64,000 nt of DNA from Pseudobutyrivibrio sp. 49 (lineage in GTDB: Bacteria > Bacillota > Clostridia > Lachnospirales > Lachnospiraceae). How positions within the stretch are numbered: the stretch's first letter is position 1; every line of letters begins with the position of its first letter. A program made the translations under genes and the position numbers. Below are positions 17,292 to 26,772 of the stretch, piece after piece. Under the pieces are notes generated by a model. It ran no database searches and was not told the origin of the DNA. It saw only the letters and a list, made by a program, of their open reading frames with translations. Location of the stretch: positions 163,115 to 227,114 of the forward strand of contig NZ_FNDP01000001.1 of the NCBI RefSeq assembly GCF_900100545.1, read 5' to 3'.

Positions 17292-18905
17292 ATGGCTAAT
17301 GTTGATTTAACAAAGTATGGCATCACAGGAACTACTAGCATTGTTCACAATCCTTCTTATGAGGATCTTTACAAGGCAGAGCTCGCAGATTCAAACGAGG
17401 GATTTGAAGTAGGTAAGGAAACAGAGCTTGGCGCTGTTAACGTTATGACAGGTATCTACACTGGACGTTCACCTAAGGATAAGTACATCGTTATGGATGA
17501 GAATTCTAAGGATACTGTTTGGTGGACAACAGAAGAGTATAAGAATGATAACCATCCAATGTCTGAAGAGGTTTGGGAGAAGGTAAAGGACCTTGCTAAG
17601 AAGGAGCTTTCTAACAAGGATCTTTACGTTGTAGATTTATTCTGCGGCGCAAACAAAGACACACGTATGGCAGTTCGTTTCATCGTTGAGGTTGCTTGGC
17701 AGGCTCATTTCGTTGAGAACATGTTCATTAAGCCAACAGCAGAGGAGCTTGCAAACTTCGAGCCAGATTTCGTAGTTTACAATGCATCAAAGGCTAAGGT
17801 TGAAAACTTCAAGGAGCTCGGTCTTAATTCTGAGACATGTGTAGCTTTCAATATTACAACTCGTGAGCAGGTTATCATCAATACATGGTACGGCGGAGAG
17901 ATGAAGAAGGGTATGTTCTCAATGATGAACTACTTCCTTCCACTTAAGGGTATTGCTTCAATGCACTGCTCAGCTAACTGCGACATGGATGGAAAGCACA
18001 CAGCAATCTTCTTTGGTCTTTCTGGAACAGGTAAGACTACACTTTCTACAGATCCAAAGCGTCGTCTTATCGGTGATGATGAGCACGGCTGGGATGACAA
18101 CGGCGTATTCAACTTCGAAGGTGGTTGCTACGCAAAGGTTATCGGTCTTGATAAAGAGTCTGAGCCAGATATCTACAACGCAATCAGAAGAGATGCTCTT
18201 CTTGAGAACGTAACAGTTGATGGCGCAGGTAAGATTGATTTTGATGACAAGAGCGTTACAGAGAATACTCGTGTATCTTATCCAATCGACCACATCAACA
18301 ATATTGCAGCTGAGGTAAACAAGGTTTCTGCTGGTCCTGATGCTGAAAACGTAATCTTCCTTTCAGCAGATGCATTCGGAGTACTTCCTCCAGTATCTAT
18401 CCTTACACCAGAGCAGACAAAGTACTACTTCCTTTCAGGATTTACAGCAAAGCTTGCTGGTACTGAGAGAGGTATCACAGAGCCTACACCTACATTCTCC
18501 GCTTGCTTCGGTCAGGCATTCCTTGAGCTTCACCCAACAAAGTATGCTGAGGAGCTTGTTAAGAAGATGGAGAAGTCTGGAGCAAAGGCTTACCTTGTTA
18601 ACACAGGATGGAATGGAACAGGAAAGAGAATCACAATTAAGGATACAAGAGGTATCATCGATGCTATCCTTAACGGTGACATCAAGAATGCTCCAACAAA
18701 GACAATTCCTATGTTCAACTTCGAAGTTCCTACAGAGCTTCCAGGTGTTGATCCTAAGATTCTTGATCCTAGAGATACATATGCTAACGCTTCTGAGTGG
18801 GAAGAGAAGGCAAAAGATCTTGCAGCTAGATTCAACAAGAACTTTGTTAAGTACACAACAAATGAGGCTGGTAAGGCACTTGTTTCTGCAGGTCCACAGC
18901 TCTAA
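17292..18905 (+). CDS. pckA: Phosphoenolpyruvate carboxykinase (ATP)
   Basis: 537 residues, the usual length of the ATP-dependent class. It interconverts oxaloacetate + ATP and PEP + ADP + CO2; in fermenting anaerobes it often runs in the CO2-fixing direction. Visible: substrate loop [12 protein letters not shown], Walker [12 protein letters not shown], metal-binding [11 protein letters not shown] and [10 protein letters not shown], and a C-terminal [16 protein letters not shown] precedes the ATG. The coding sequence uses the aag/ctt/aca-rich codons typical of highly expressed genes of this window. Confidence 0.96.
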   Translation: MANVDLTKYGITGTTSIVHNPSYEDLYKAELADSNEGFEVGKETELGAVNVMTGIYTGRSPKDKYIVMDENSKDTVWWTTEEYKNDNHPMSEEVWEKVKDLAKKELSNKDLYVVDLFCGANKDTRMAVRFIVEVAWQAHFVENMFIKPTAEELANFEPDFVVYNASKAKVENFKELGLNSETCVAFNITTREQVIINTWYGGEMKKGMFSMMNYFLPLKGIASMHCSANCDMDGKHTAIFFGLSGTGKTTLSTDPKRRLIGDDEHGWDDNGVFNFEGGCYAKVIGLDKESEPDIYNAIRRDALLENVTVDGAGKIDFDDKSVTENTRVSYPIDHINNIAAEVNKVSAGPDAENVIFLSADAFGVLPPVSILTPEQTKYYFLSGFTAKLAGTERGITEPTPTFSACFGQAFLELHPTKYAEELVKKMEKSGAKAYLVNTGWNGTGKRITIKDTRGIIDAILNGDIKNAPTKTIPMFNFEVPTELPGVDPKILDPRDTYANASEWEEKAKDLAARFNKNFVKYTTNEAGKALVSAGPQL

Positions 18906-18939
18906 TTTGAAGCTTAACAATTATAAATTCTAATAATTT

Positions 18940-18977
18940 ACCCACCTTGTGACATATTGTTACGAGGTGGGTTTATC
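18940..18977 (+). terminator. pckA terminator
   Basis: ACCCACCTTGT pairs with ACGAGGTGGGT (18940-18950 with 18962-18972, one G-T/T-G position), followed by TTTATCTTT. The T-run is modest. Confidence 0.65.
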
Positions 18978-19027
18978 TTTGGAATATAGGACTTCAATAT
19001 AACTTTGTGAAAAATCTGTTCTTTATT

Positions 19028-19053
19028 TTGACACAAATATATTGTAATATAAT
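19028..19053 (+). promoter_or_regulatory. 6S RNA promoter
   Basis: TTGACA (19028-19033) and TATAAT (19048-19053) are both consensus, but the spacer is 14 bases, shorter than usual. Confidence 0.55.
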
Positions 19054-19060
19054 TGCAGGT

Positions 19061-19268
19061 ACAAGATACCGACTTTTACCTAACCTGGGATGTACGATTT
19101 AACTTATCCTTTTTGAACCTACATTTACTTTAAATGGAATGCTTATATTTCTAATCGGCTGTCAGGCCTCCTTTGCAGTGGAAGGCAAAAGATTAGTTGC
19201 GGCGATCCACCTAGCTGGCGCTAGGAGTCAATTGATAGGCCCGGCACCTCCGGGTTAGGTTTTAAAAG
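19061..19268 (+). ncRNA. ssrS: 6S RNA
   Basis: About 200 bases between a promoter and a terminator, with no frame. The ends form a closing stem: ACCTAACCTGG (19078-19088) pairs with CCGGGTTAGGT (19250-19260). Inside it, GGGATGTACG on the 5' side and CGGCACCTCCGG on the 3' side correspond to the conserved GAGAUGUUCGC and CGGCAUCUCGG blocks of 6S RNA, and a large internal region can form the open bubble. 6S RNA mimics an open promoter and binds the housekeeping RNA polymerase holoenzyme. Exact ends are estimates. Confidence 0.8.
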
Positions 19269-19275
19269 AAAACAG

Positions 19276-19307
19276 TAGCGGCTATGCGTTGCATAGTCGC
19301 TTTTTCT
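19276..19307 (+). terminator. Terminator after the 6S RNA
   Basis: GCGGCTATGC-GTT-GCATAGTCGC (19278-19300, one G-T pair), then TTTTTCTTT. Confidence 0.88.
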
Positions 19308-19340
19308 TTGCTAAAATTTAGGCGTTGAGGAGAATATTTT

Positions 19341-20213
19341 ATGTGGACCTTTTTGGGATATGGAAAAACATATTTAGATAAATGCGGCAGAGATAACATA
19401 GGTGCGTACGCTGCACAGACGGCCTACTTTATGATTATGACTGCCATCCCTGTAACTATGCTTTTAGTGTGGATTGCCGGCTTGATTCCTTCTATTAGTC
19501 ATTATCTTAATGAGCTTATTTATGAGGTTATTCCTGCGGAGTTTTCACCATTCATGGCAAAGGTTGTTCACCTTGTTACAAAGGGTTCTGTTGGTGCTAT
19601 TTCTATTTCTGCGCTGATGGCTATCTGGTCTTCAGGAAAAGCTTTTCAGAATCTTATGGTAGGACTTAATCAGGTTAATCAAATAGAAGAAACACGAAAT
19701 TGGGTTGCCAGACGTATCAAGGCGATTTTCTATACAATGTTTCTTCTTTCAATTATTGTTGTAATCATGCTCATGCTTGTATTTACACAGAAGCTTCAGG
19801 GATATGCTAAAAGCAATTATGGCTTCCTTGCATACGTATTTGGAATACGACCATTGTTTAGAAGTATTTTTGTTTTTATCTTTTTGGTTATCGTATTTAC
19901 GTTTTTATTTACCGCATTGCCAAATAAAAATCTAAAGTTTATGAGCCAGCTACCAGGTGGAATAATCTGTGCGGTTAGCTGGTATATATTCAGTTTGTTC
20001 CTTGCTATCTGGGTAAAATACTTTAATGGCTTTTCTATGTATGGAGCTTTGGCCACTATGATGATTTTTATGTTTTGGCTTTATTTCTGTATGTACTTTA
20101 TGCTTATGGCTGCTGAGGCAAATGTATTTTTTGCAGATGCCTTTGGAATGGCATGGGAGAAGTTCAAAAAAGACTTTAAGTCAAAGCATTTTAGTAATTG
20201 GACTACCAAGTAA
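19341..20213 (+). CDS. YihY/BrkB-family inner membrane protein
   Basis: 290 residues with six membrane segments. The family marker is an N-terminal amphipathic stretch followed by AAQTAYFMIMTAIP and a central SALMAIWSSGKAF; the C-terminal third has FWLYFCMYFMLMAAEANVFFAD. The family was once called ribonuclease BN in error; its transport role is not settled. GAGGAGA precedes the ATG. It lies directly after the 6S RNA terminator and before queA. Confidence 0.88.
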   Translation: MWTFLGYGKTYLDKCGRDNIGAYAAQTAYFMIMTAIPVTMLLVWIAGLIPSISHYLNELIYEVIPAEFSPFMAKVVHLVTKGSVGAISISALMAIWSSGKAFQNLMVGLNQVNQIEETRNWVARRIKAIFYTMFLLSIIVVIMLMLVFTQKLQGYAKSNYGFLAYVFGIRPLFRSIFVFIFLVIVFTFLFTALPNKNLKFMSQLPGGIICAVSWYIFSLFLAIWVKYFNGFSMYGALATMMIFMFWLYFCMYFMLMAAEANVFFADAFGMAWEKFKKDFKSKHFSNWTTK

Positions 20214-20265
20214 TTCTGTGCTAAACTAGGTTGAATGTTTATTAATGATTTAGAAAGAAATTAAG

Positions 20266-21303
20266 ATGTTAGTAAAAGATTTTGATTACGAGCTTCCTGA
20301 GGAGTTGATAGCTCAGGACCCTCTTGAAAAGAGAAGCAACTCAAGACTTATGGTCTTGGACAAAAACACAGGCGAGACACTTCATCGCCATTTCTATGAT
20401 ATTAAAGAATATCTCAGACCAGGTGATTGCCTGGTTATCAATAACACTCGTGTTATTCCAGCAAGATTATATGGAGCAAGAGTAGGCTCTGGCGGAAAGG
20501 TAGAGATTCTTCTATTAAAGAGACTCAGCGACACTCAGTGGGAGTGTTTGGTTAAGCCTGGCAAGAAAGCTCGTCCAGGAATGGAAATTTCCTTTGGCGA
20601 TGGTCTTTTAATTGGAAAGATTATTGATATTGTAGATGAGGGAAATCGTATCATTGAGTTTTCTTATGATGGTATTTTTGAAGAGATTTTAGATAAGCTT
20701 GGAGAAATGCCACTTCCACCATATATCACTCATAAGCTTCAGGACAGAGACAGATATCAGACAGTTTATGCAAAGTATGATGGAAGTGCTGCAGCACCTA
20801 CTGCAGGTCTTCATTTTACACCTGAGCTTCTCGAAGAAGTTAAGGCTATGGGAGTAAAGATTGCGGAGGTTACTCTTCATGTAGGTCTCGGTACCTTCCG
20901 TCCTGTAAAAGAGGATGAGGTATTAGATCACCACATGCACTCAGAGTACTATGAGATTACTCAGGAAGCCTGCGATATTATTAATGAGACAAAGGCTAAC
21001 GGAGGAAGAGTTATTTCAGTAGGCACCACAAGTACACGTACTCTTGAATCAGCTGCAGAGCCAGGAAAGCCACTTGTCCCAAAGAGTGGATGGACACAGA
21101 TATTCATATATCCTGGTTATGAGTTTAAGGTTATCGATTGTTTGATTACAAATTTCCATCTTCCACAATCGACACTTATTATGCTGGTTTCAGCACTGGC
21201 TGGAAGAGAACATGTCCTTGCTGCGTATGAGGAAGCTGTTCAGGAAAGATACAGATTTTTCTCCTTTGGAGATGCCATGATGATTACTGATTTACAGCAG
21301 TAG
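20266..21303 (+). CDS. queA: S-adenosylmethionine:tRNA ribosyltransferase-isomerase
   Basis: 345 residues, full length. It transfers the ribosyl group of SAM to 7-aminomethyl-7-deazaguanine in tRNA, the penultimate step of queuosine synthesis. Family blocks: [56 protein letters not shown] and [16 protein letters not shown]. No tgt follows it here, unlike many genomes. The ribosome site is a weak AGAAA-type. Confidence 0.95.
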   Translation: MLVKDFDYELPEELIAQDPLEKRSNSRLMVLDKNTGETLHRHFYDIKEYLRPGDCLVINNTRVIPARLYGARVGSGGKVEILLLKRLSDTQWECLVKPGKKARPGMEISFGDGLLIGKIIDIVDEGNRIIEFSYDGIFEEILDKLGEMPLPPYITHKLQDRDRYQTVYAKYDGSAAAPTAGLHFTPELLEEVKAMGVKIAEVTLHVGLGTFRPVKEDEVLDHHMHSEYYEITQEACDIINETKANGGRVISVGTTSTRTLESAAEPGKPLVPKSGWTQIFIYPGYEFKVIDCLITNFHLPQSTLIMLVSALAGREHVLAAYEEAVQERYRFFSFGDAMMITDLQQ

Positions 21304-21374
21304 GAGTATTGAATTTAACACTTTCAACTGTTAAAATTTTAACTTAATGAGATTATTATTTAGGGAGGCCACCT

Positions 21375-22430
21375 ATGGTAGATATTATTACTGAATTAAG
21401 TGCCAAGTTCGAAACAGAGCTTCAGAATATCAAGAATTCTGAAGAGCTTGAGAATATAAGAGTTTCATACCTTGGTAAAAAGGGTAGTGTTACAGCTGCC
21501 ATGAAAGAAATGGGCAAGCTCTCAGCGGAAGAGAAAAAAGAGTTTGGCCAGAAGATTAACATGCTTAAGAACACTGTTGCAGACAAGATTGCCGAGAAGA
21601 AGGATGAGCTTGCAGCATTAGAACTTCAGAAGGAAATCGATAAGGTTCCAGAGTTTGATATTTCCCTTCCAGAGCATTTTGATCAGGGAAGCTATCATCC
21701 AATTACTCTTGTTCAGCGTCAGTGCGAGACAATATTTAAATCAATGGGCTTTACAGTAGAGGATTACAGCGAGGTGGTTACAGATTACGAGTGTTTCGAG
21801 TCTGTTAATATTCCTAAGTATCACCCTGCAAGAGATATGCAGGATACATATTATCTTGAGAATGGTCAGCTTCTTAAGTCTCAGACTACAGCTGCTCAGA
21901 ACGCTATTTACAAGAAGTATAGAAAGCAGCTTCTTGAGAATGGTACACCTATTAAGGCTATTTTCCCAGGTCGTTGTTTTAGAAACGAAGCTACAGATGC
22001 ATGTCATGAGAATACTTTCTTCCAGATGGAAGGTGTTATGGTAGGTAAGGACATTTCTATTTCAAACCTTATCTACTTCATGAAGACTATGCTTTCAGAA
22101 GTATTTAGAAGAGATATTAAGGTTCGTCTTCGTCCAGGTTTCTTCCCATTCGTGGAGCCAGGTTTCGAGCTTGATATCAACTGCCTCAACTGTGGTGGTA
22201 AGGGTTGCCCTTCTTGCAAGCATTCAGGATGGCTTGAGCTTTGCCCATGCGGTATGGTTCATCCAAAGGTTCTCGAAGAGGGTGGCATTGATCCAGAAAA
22301 GTACACAGGTTTTGCCTTTGGCCTTGGCCTTACAAGACTTGCAATGATGAAATACGGTATTAAGGACATCCGTGATCTGAACAGCGGTAATCTTAGCAGC
22401 TTGGCTCAGTTCACTGATGACGAGCAGTAA
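21375..22430 (+). CDS. pheS: Phenylalanyl-tRNA synthetase alpha subunit
   Basis: 351 residues: N-terminal coiled coil (about 1-90) and class II catalytic core. Motif 2 is near GRCFRNEATDACHENTFFQMEG and motif 3 near GFAFGLGLTRLAMMKYGI. A Cys-rich insertion (CLNCGGKGCPSC, then CGMVHP) is usual in Firmicutes PheS. GGGAGG precedes the ATG. Forms an operon with pheT 15 bases downstream. The 71-base gap upstream is too short for a T-box. Confidence 0.96.
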   Translation: MVDIITELSAKFETELQNIKNSEELENIRVSYLGKKGSVTAAMKEMGKLSAEEKKEFGQKINMLKNTVADKIAEKKDELAALELQKEIDKVPEFDISLPEHFDQGSYHPITLVQRQCETIFKSMGFTVEDYSEVVTDYECFESVNIPKYHPARDMQDTYYLENGQLLKSQTTAAQNAIYKKYRKQLLENGTPIKAIFPGRCFRNEATDACHENTFFQMEGVMVGKDISISNLIYFMKTMLSEVFRRDIKVRLRPGFFPFVEPGFELDINCLNCGGKGCPSCKHSGWLELCPCGMVHPKVLEEGGIDPEKYTGFAFGLGLTRLAMMKYGIKDIRDLNSGNLSSLAQFTDDEQ

Positions 22431-22445
22431 GGGAGGACTTTTGAT

Positions 22446-24806
22446 ATGTTTATTTCAATGAATTGGATCTCTGATTTTGTTGACCTTAGTGGTCTCGACA
22501 AGATGGAGCTTATCGCTAAGTTCTCTCTTGCAACAGCAGAGGTTGAAAATGATATTTTCCATAAGGGTGAGGATTTATCAGGTGTAGTTGTTGCCGAGAT
22601 TAAATCAGTAGAGGAGCACCCAGAATCTAAGAAACTTCATCTCTTAAAGGTTGATACCGGAGATGGAAAGCTTACAGATGTTGTATGTGGAGCACCAAAT
22701 GTTCGCGTTGGTATGAAGACAGCCTTCGCAAAGGTTGGAGCAAAGCTTGGTGAGATTACAATTGCACCACGTCCATTAGCTGGTTTCGAGTCATATGGTA
22801 TGTGCTGTTCAGAGAAGGAAATCGGAATCTCTGATAACAATGATGGCATCATGGATATTACAGAAGACGTAGTAAATGGTACAGATATCAAGGATTTATA
22901 CGAAATTGACGATATAATCTTTGAGGTTGATAATAAGTCTCTTACAAACCGTCCAGACCTTTGGGGACACTACGGTATTGCCAGAGAGTTCGCAACAATT
23001 GCAAAGCGTCCACTTAAGGAACTTCCTACAATCGACTTAAGCAAGTACGACAATCTTGAAAAGATTGATCTTAAGATTGAGGATGAGCTTTGCCAGAGAT
23101 ATTCATCTATTAAGGTAGAGAATGTTGAGAAGAATGTTGCTCCTATGAATATGAGAATTCGTCTCTACTATTGTGGTATGAGAGGAATCAATCTTCTTAC
23201 TGATCTTACAAACTACCTTATGCTCGAAATGGGTCAGCCAATGCATGCTTTCGATTCACGCAAGGTTGGTAAGATTCGTATTAAGAGATTTGATAAGCCA
23301 TTTACTTTCACAACACTTGATGGTGTTGAGAGAAACATAGATGAGAATACACTTATGATATGCAATGATAACACACCAGTTGCTATCGCAGGTATCATGG
23401 GTGGTCTCGATTCAGAAATCGTGGAAGATACAACAACACTTACTCTTGAGTCAGCTACATTTAATGCAGCTTCAATCAGAAAGAGTGCAGTTCGTCTTGC
23501 TCACAGAACAGATGCATCTGCTCGTTATGAGAAGAGTCTTGATCCAGAGATGACTACAGTTGCCATCGCTCGTTTCATGAAGCTTCTTCTTGATATTGAT
23601 CCAGGTGTAAAGGTTGTATCAGCCCTTACTGATGAATATGCTTTCCATTATCCACATGTAGCCCTCGATTTTGACAAGAACTTTGTGGATAAGTACACTG
23701 GAATTGAGATTACAAATGAGCACATTGTGGATACACTTACTGCTTTAGGTTTTGAGGTAAAGCAGGACGGGGATAACTTCCACGTTGATGTTCCTTCATA
23801 TCGTGCTACAAAGGATATCAGCTTAAAGGCAGATATCATCGAAGAGATTACTCGTATCTATGGTTACGATAATTTTGAGCTTTCTACTACAAATGCTCCT
23901 CTCTACCCAGTTCGTATGGATGAGACAAAGAATGTAGAAGACAGAATTAAGGATATCCTTGTTAAGAGATTTAAGCTTCACGAGGTACATTCTTATGTAT
24001 GGCAGTATGCTGACGAGTATAAGAAGCTTGGAATAGAAGTAGAAGAGAATGTTAAGCTTGCTAATTCTACAAACCCTAACATTGAGACTCTTAGACGTTC
24101 AATGATTCCAACTCAGCTTTGCCAGGTTAATTACAATACAGGTTACGATACTGATTTCGGTATTTTCGAGGTTGGTCGTGTTGTTGAAGGACTTAAGGCA
24201 GACGGCCTTTGCGATGAGAAGAAGAAGCTTTGCATCACATTATTCTCTAAGACAAAGTCACTTGAGCAGCTTTACTTCGAACTTCGCGATATGATTGCTG
24301 AGACAGTAGACGATGTTAGAAATAAGGCTCTTACATATAAGAAGCTTGAGGCTACACATTCATATGAGCATCCAAAGAATCTTAACGCTCTTATTCTTGA
24401 TGGCGTTCAGATTGGTGAAATTGGTGTTGCTCACCCAGTAGTATCAAAGAAAATTGATAAGAAAGCAGCCATTGTTTTCGCAGAAATCGATGTTGAAGCG
24501 CTTTCAGATATCAATCCAGAGCCTATAAAATATGTAGAACCATCAAAATATCCATCAATTGAAGTAGATTTATCATTTATTGCCGAGAAATTTTCTGAAA
24601 TAAATGATACAATAAAAGAAAGTGCTAAAGATATTCTGAAAAAGGTCGGTGTATCCGATGTTTATTCAGACGGAGGCAGCAAGTCAATTACCGTAAGATT
24701 GCTCTTTGGGGATGATGAGCGTACTCTTACACATGAAGAAGTTCAGAAGGTAGTTGACGAGATTATTGAGAAGCTTAAGAATAAGGGGATAAATCTTAAG
24801 GCTTAA
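22446..24806 (+). CDS. pheT: Phenylalanyl-tRNA synthetase beta subunit
   Basis: 786 residues, normal for the family. Domains in order: N-terminal OB-fold tRNA-binding domain (about 40-155), B3/4 editing domain with MRGINLLTDLTNYLMLEMGQPMHAF-type core, B5 domain (about 400-480), the inactive class II core, and a C-terminal ferredoxin-fold anticodon-binding domain (about 695-786). It pairs with PheS as an alpha2-beta2 enzyme. GGGAGG precedes the ATG. Confidence 0.96.
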   Translation: MFISMNWISDFVDLSGLDKMELIAKFSLATAEVENDIFHKGEDLSGVVVAEIKSVEEHPESKKLHLLKVDTGDGKLTDVVCGAPNVRVGMKTAFAKVGAKLGEITIAPRPLAGFESYGMCCSEKEIGISDNNDGIMDITEDVVNGTDIKDLYEIDDIIFEVDNKSLTNRPDLWGHYGIAREFATIAKRPLKELPTIDLSKYDNLEKIDLKIEDELCQRYSSIKVENVEKNVAPMNMRIRLYYCGMRGINLLTDLTNYLMLEMGQPMHAFDSRKVGKIRIKRFDKPFTFTTLDGVERNIDENTLMICNDNTPVAIAGIMGGLDSEIVEDTTTLTLESATFNAASIRKSAVRLAHRTDASARYEKSLDPEMTTVAIARFMKLLLDIDPGVKVVSALTDEYAFHYPHVALDFDKNFVDKYTGIEITNEHIVDTLTALGFEVKQDGDNFHVDVPSYRATKDISLKADIIEEITRIYGYDNFELSTTNAPLYPVRMDETKNVEDRIKDILVKRFKLHEVHSYVWQYADEYKKLGIEVEENVKLANSTNPNIETLRRSMIPTQLCQVNYNTGYDTDFGIFEVGRVVEGLKADGLCDEKKKLCITLFSKTKSLEQLYFELRDMIAETVDDVRNKALTYKKLEATHSYEHPKNLNALILDGVQIGEIGVAHPVVSKKIDKKAAIVFAEIDVEALSDINPEPIKYVEPSKYPSIEVDLSFIAEKFSEINDTIKESAKDILKKVGVSDVYSDGGSKSITVRLLFGDDERTLTHEEVQKVVDEIIEKLKNKGINLKA

Positions 24807-24841
24807 ACGTAACTACTAATTAATGTATTGGGGGGCATGAG

Positions 24842-25189
24842 ATGGAGGAGAAAAGAAAAAGCAAACGTTTAGACATTGGTGTAAAGGTAGAAATTGAGCG
24901 AATTGATGAAGCCAACATCACCACCGTGAAGTACATGGAGGTTGAGGTAACCAATATCTCAAAGACAGGTTTAGCTTTTAGGGTTCCTGGTGTGGAATTT
25001 GAAATCGGAGCAACTTTCGATGCTAAGATTCAAATTTGGACAAAGGAAACCATTGATTCCGTATTTAAGGTTGTTCGTTCTAACAAGCTTGATGGAGACA
25101 TCTATGAGTATGGCTGTATATTTGTCGGAATGACAGATACAGACGCGCTGAAGATTGAGATTTATCAGTTGTTTAGCGACGCAGAATAG
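24842..25189 (+). CDS. PilZ-domain protein
   Basis: 115 residues, a single PilZ domain. The c-di-GMP signature is present: RxxxR in RKSKR (residues 5-9) and the (D/N)xSxxG box as NISKTG. It has no output domain, so it probably acts by contact with a partner. It lies between pheT (35 bases) and lgt (12 bases) and is likely co-transcribed with both. With the MshEN-like protein at 10.8 kb it suggests a working c-di-GMP network. Confidence 0.85.
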   Translation: MEEKRKSKRLDIGVKVEIERIDEANITTVKYMEVEVTNISKTGLAFRVPGVEFEIGATFDAKIQIWTKETIDSVFKVVRSNKLDGDIYEYGCIFVGMTDTDALKIEIYQLFSDAE

Positions 25190-25201
25190 AGGAGACATAA
25201 A

Positions 25202-26062
25202 TTGGATTCTAGCATTATTTTTCCAAATCTTCATATCACTCTAAACAATATTGAAAAAGGATTCCATATCGGGTCCTTTTTCATTGCGTTTTACGGCGTT
25301 ATAATTGCTATTGGTATGTTGGTTGGGGTCACTTACATTCTTAATGAAGCAAAGCGAGAGGGCTTTGATGAAGACAAATTTTTGGATATCTGTATTATCA
25401 CCATTATTGTTGGTGTTATCGGAGCCAGACTTTACTACGTAATATTTGCATGGGAGTACTACAAAGATAATCCCCTTAGTGTTTTCAATATCAGACAGGG
25501 CGGTCTTGCTATTTATGGAGGAGTGCTTGCCGGTATCGCCTGTGTAGCAGTGCTTTGCAAACTTAGAAAGCATAATTTCCTACAGGTAATGGATATCTGT
25601 ATTGGCGGTGTGGTCATTGGCCAGATATTTGGTCGATGGGGCAACTTCTTCAATAGAGAAGTTTTTGGACAGTACACGGATGGGTTGTTTGCAATGCTGC
25701 TTCCTATTAATTCCATTAGAAGTCAGTCGGATGTTACATCTGAGATGCTTACAAATATCGTGCAGATAAATGGAGTAGACTATATATCTGTTCATCCTAC
25801 CTTCCTTTATGAGTCTTTATGGAATCTAGGCTTGTTTATTATCATGTTCCTAATGATAAGAAAAAAGAAGTTCCATGGTCAGGTATTTTTTACCTATCTT
25901 TTAGGCTACGGAGCAGGACGCTTCTGGATAGAAGGAATTCGTACTGATCAGCTTAAGCTTTGGGGCACAGGCATCCCGGTATCACAAGCATTGGCTGCGA
26001 TATTAATTGTTCTTGGCACAGGATTATATGTATATAATCTCAAGAAATTAGAAAATAATTAA
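25202..26062 (+). CDS. lgt: Prolipoprotein diacylglyceryl transferase
   Basis: 286 residues, seven membrane segments. It adds diacylglycerol to the lipobox Cys of prolipoproteins. The Lgt signature is GRWGNFFNREVFG; also HPTFLYESLWNL and the C-terminal GRFWIEGIRTD. Start TTG 25202 is chosen for GAGGAG at 25189-25194 with good spacing. Its substrates may include the lipobox-bearing cellulase at 48.9 kb. Confidence 0.94.
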   Translation: MDSSIIFPNLHITLNNIEKGFHIGSFFIAFYGVIIAIGMLVGVTYILNEAKREGFDEDKFLDICIITIIVGVIGARLYYVIFAWEYYKDNPLSVFNIRQGGLAIYGGVLAGIACVAVLCKLRKHNFLQVMDICIGGVVIGQIFGRWGNFFNREVFGQYTDGLFAMLLPINSIRSQSDVTSEMLTNIVQINGVDYISVHPTFLYESLWNLGLFIIMFLMIRKKKFHGQVFFTYLLGYGAGRFWIEGIRTDQLKLWGTGIPVSQALAAILIVLGTGLYVYNLKKLENN

Positions 26063-26092
26063 ATAAAAATGTATTTTTTTAAGTACAATCTG

Positions 26093-26122
26093 AGACATTG
26101 GTCAATCCAATGTCTTTTTTTT
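26093..26122 (+). terminator. lgt terminator
   Basis: AGACATTGG-TCAAT-CCAATGTCT (26093-26115) followed by a run of eight T. Confidence 0.88.
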
Positions 26123-26214
26123 ATGTCTTTTTTTGGCATATTTTGTGCTAATTATGGGAACGCCCACCACTTTATACCACATGTGGGGAATATTGATTTT
26201 ACGGGCTTTGCGGG

Positions 26215-26243
26215 TTGCAGATGAGCTTAATTTGGTTTAGAAT
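26215..26243 (+). promoter_or_regulatory. Division/wall cluster promoter
   Basis: TTGCAG (26215-26220), 17 bases, TAGAAT (26238-26243), directly before the MraZ repeats. Confidence 0.65.
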
Positions 26244-26253
26244 GTAGTTAAAA

Positions 26254-26289
26254 GTGGAGGAAAGTGGAATAAAAGTGTCATAAAGTGGT
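26254..26289 (+). promoter_or_regulatory. MraZ-box operator
   Basis: Four GTGGN-type direct repeats at 26254, 26264, 26275 (GTGTC, degenerate) and 26285, spaced 10-11 bases start to start. MraZ is known to bind repeated TGGGN-like boxes with five-base spacers upstream of its own gene; the spacing matches and the position just after the predicted transcription start fits autorepression. Confidence 0.65.
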
Positions 26290-26332
26290 GGATATGGAGA
26301 CAGTCTGCCATTTGGAAAGGAGGGAGTGTCTC

Positions 26333-26764
26333 ATGTTCATGGGCGAATACAGTCACAATTTAGACGCGAAGAATCGTCTTATTATGCCTGCAAAGTTTCG
26401 TGAGCAGTTGGGAGATCACTTCGTTGCCACTAAGGGACTTGATGGTTGCCTTTTCGTTTATCCACTTAGCGAATGGCAGAATATCGAGGAAAAGTTCCGA
26501 GAGATTCCACGTACCACAAAGGATGCTAGAAAGTTCTCCAGATTCTTCTTTGCAGGAGCAGCAGAATGCGACATCGATAAGCAAGGAAGAGTACTTATTC
26601 CAGCTACACTTAAGGAATATGCTGGAATTGATAAGGAAGTTGTTTCTGTAGGTGTTCTTAACCGAATTGAAATCTGGTCTAAGGAACGCTGGATAGAGGA
26701 AGGCACCTACGATGACATGGATGAAATAGCAGAGCATATGGCTGAGCTTGGTCTCGGAATTTAA
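26333..26764 (+). CDS. mraZ: Transcriptional regulator MraZ
   Basis: 143 residues from ATG 26333, preceded by AAAGGAGGG; the longer frame from 26285 is rejected because family members start M-F-M-G-E-Y. Two SpoVT/AbrB-like half-domains, each with a DAKNR- or DKQGR-type core ([14 protein letters not shown] and [14 protein letters not shown]). It is a ring-forming regulator of the division/wall cluster and probably binds the repeats upstream. Confidence 0.95.
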   Translation: MFMGEYSHNLDAKNRLIMPAKFREQLGDHFVATKGLDGCLFVYPLSEWQNIEEKFREIPRTTKDARKFSRFFFAGAAECDIDKQGRVLIPATLKEYAGIDKEVVSVGVLNRIEIWSKERWIEEGTYDDMDEIAEHMAELGLGI

Positions 26765-26772
26765 GGAGTTAA

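Noticed and set aside
18370-18933. Long frames in other phases inside pckA
   Set aside because: They arise from biased codon use of the real gene; their residues are low-complexity Leu/Gln/Ser.
21304-21374. T-box before pheS
   Set aside because: The gap is only 71 bases and has no T-box sequence or terminator.
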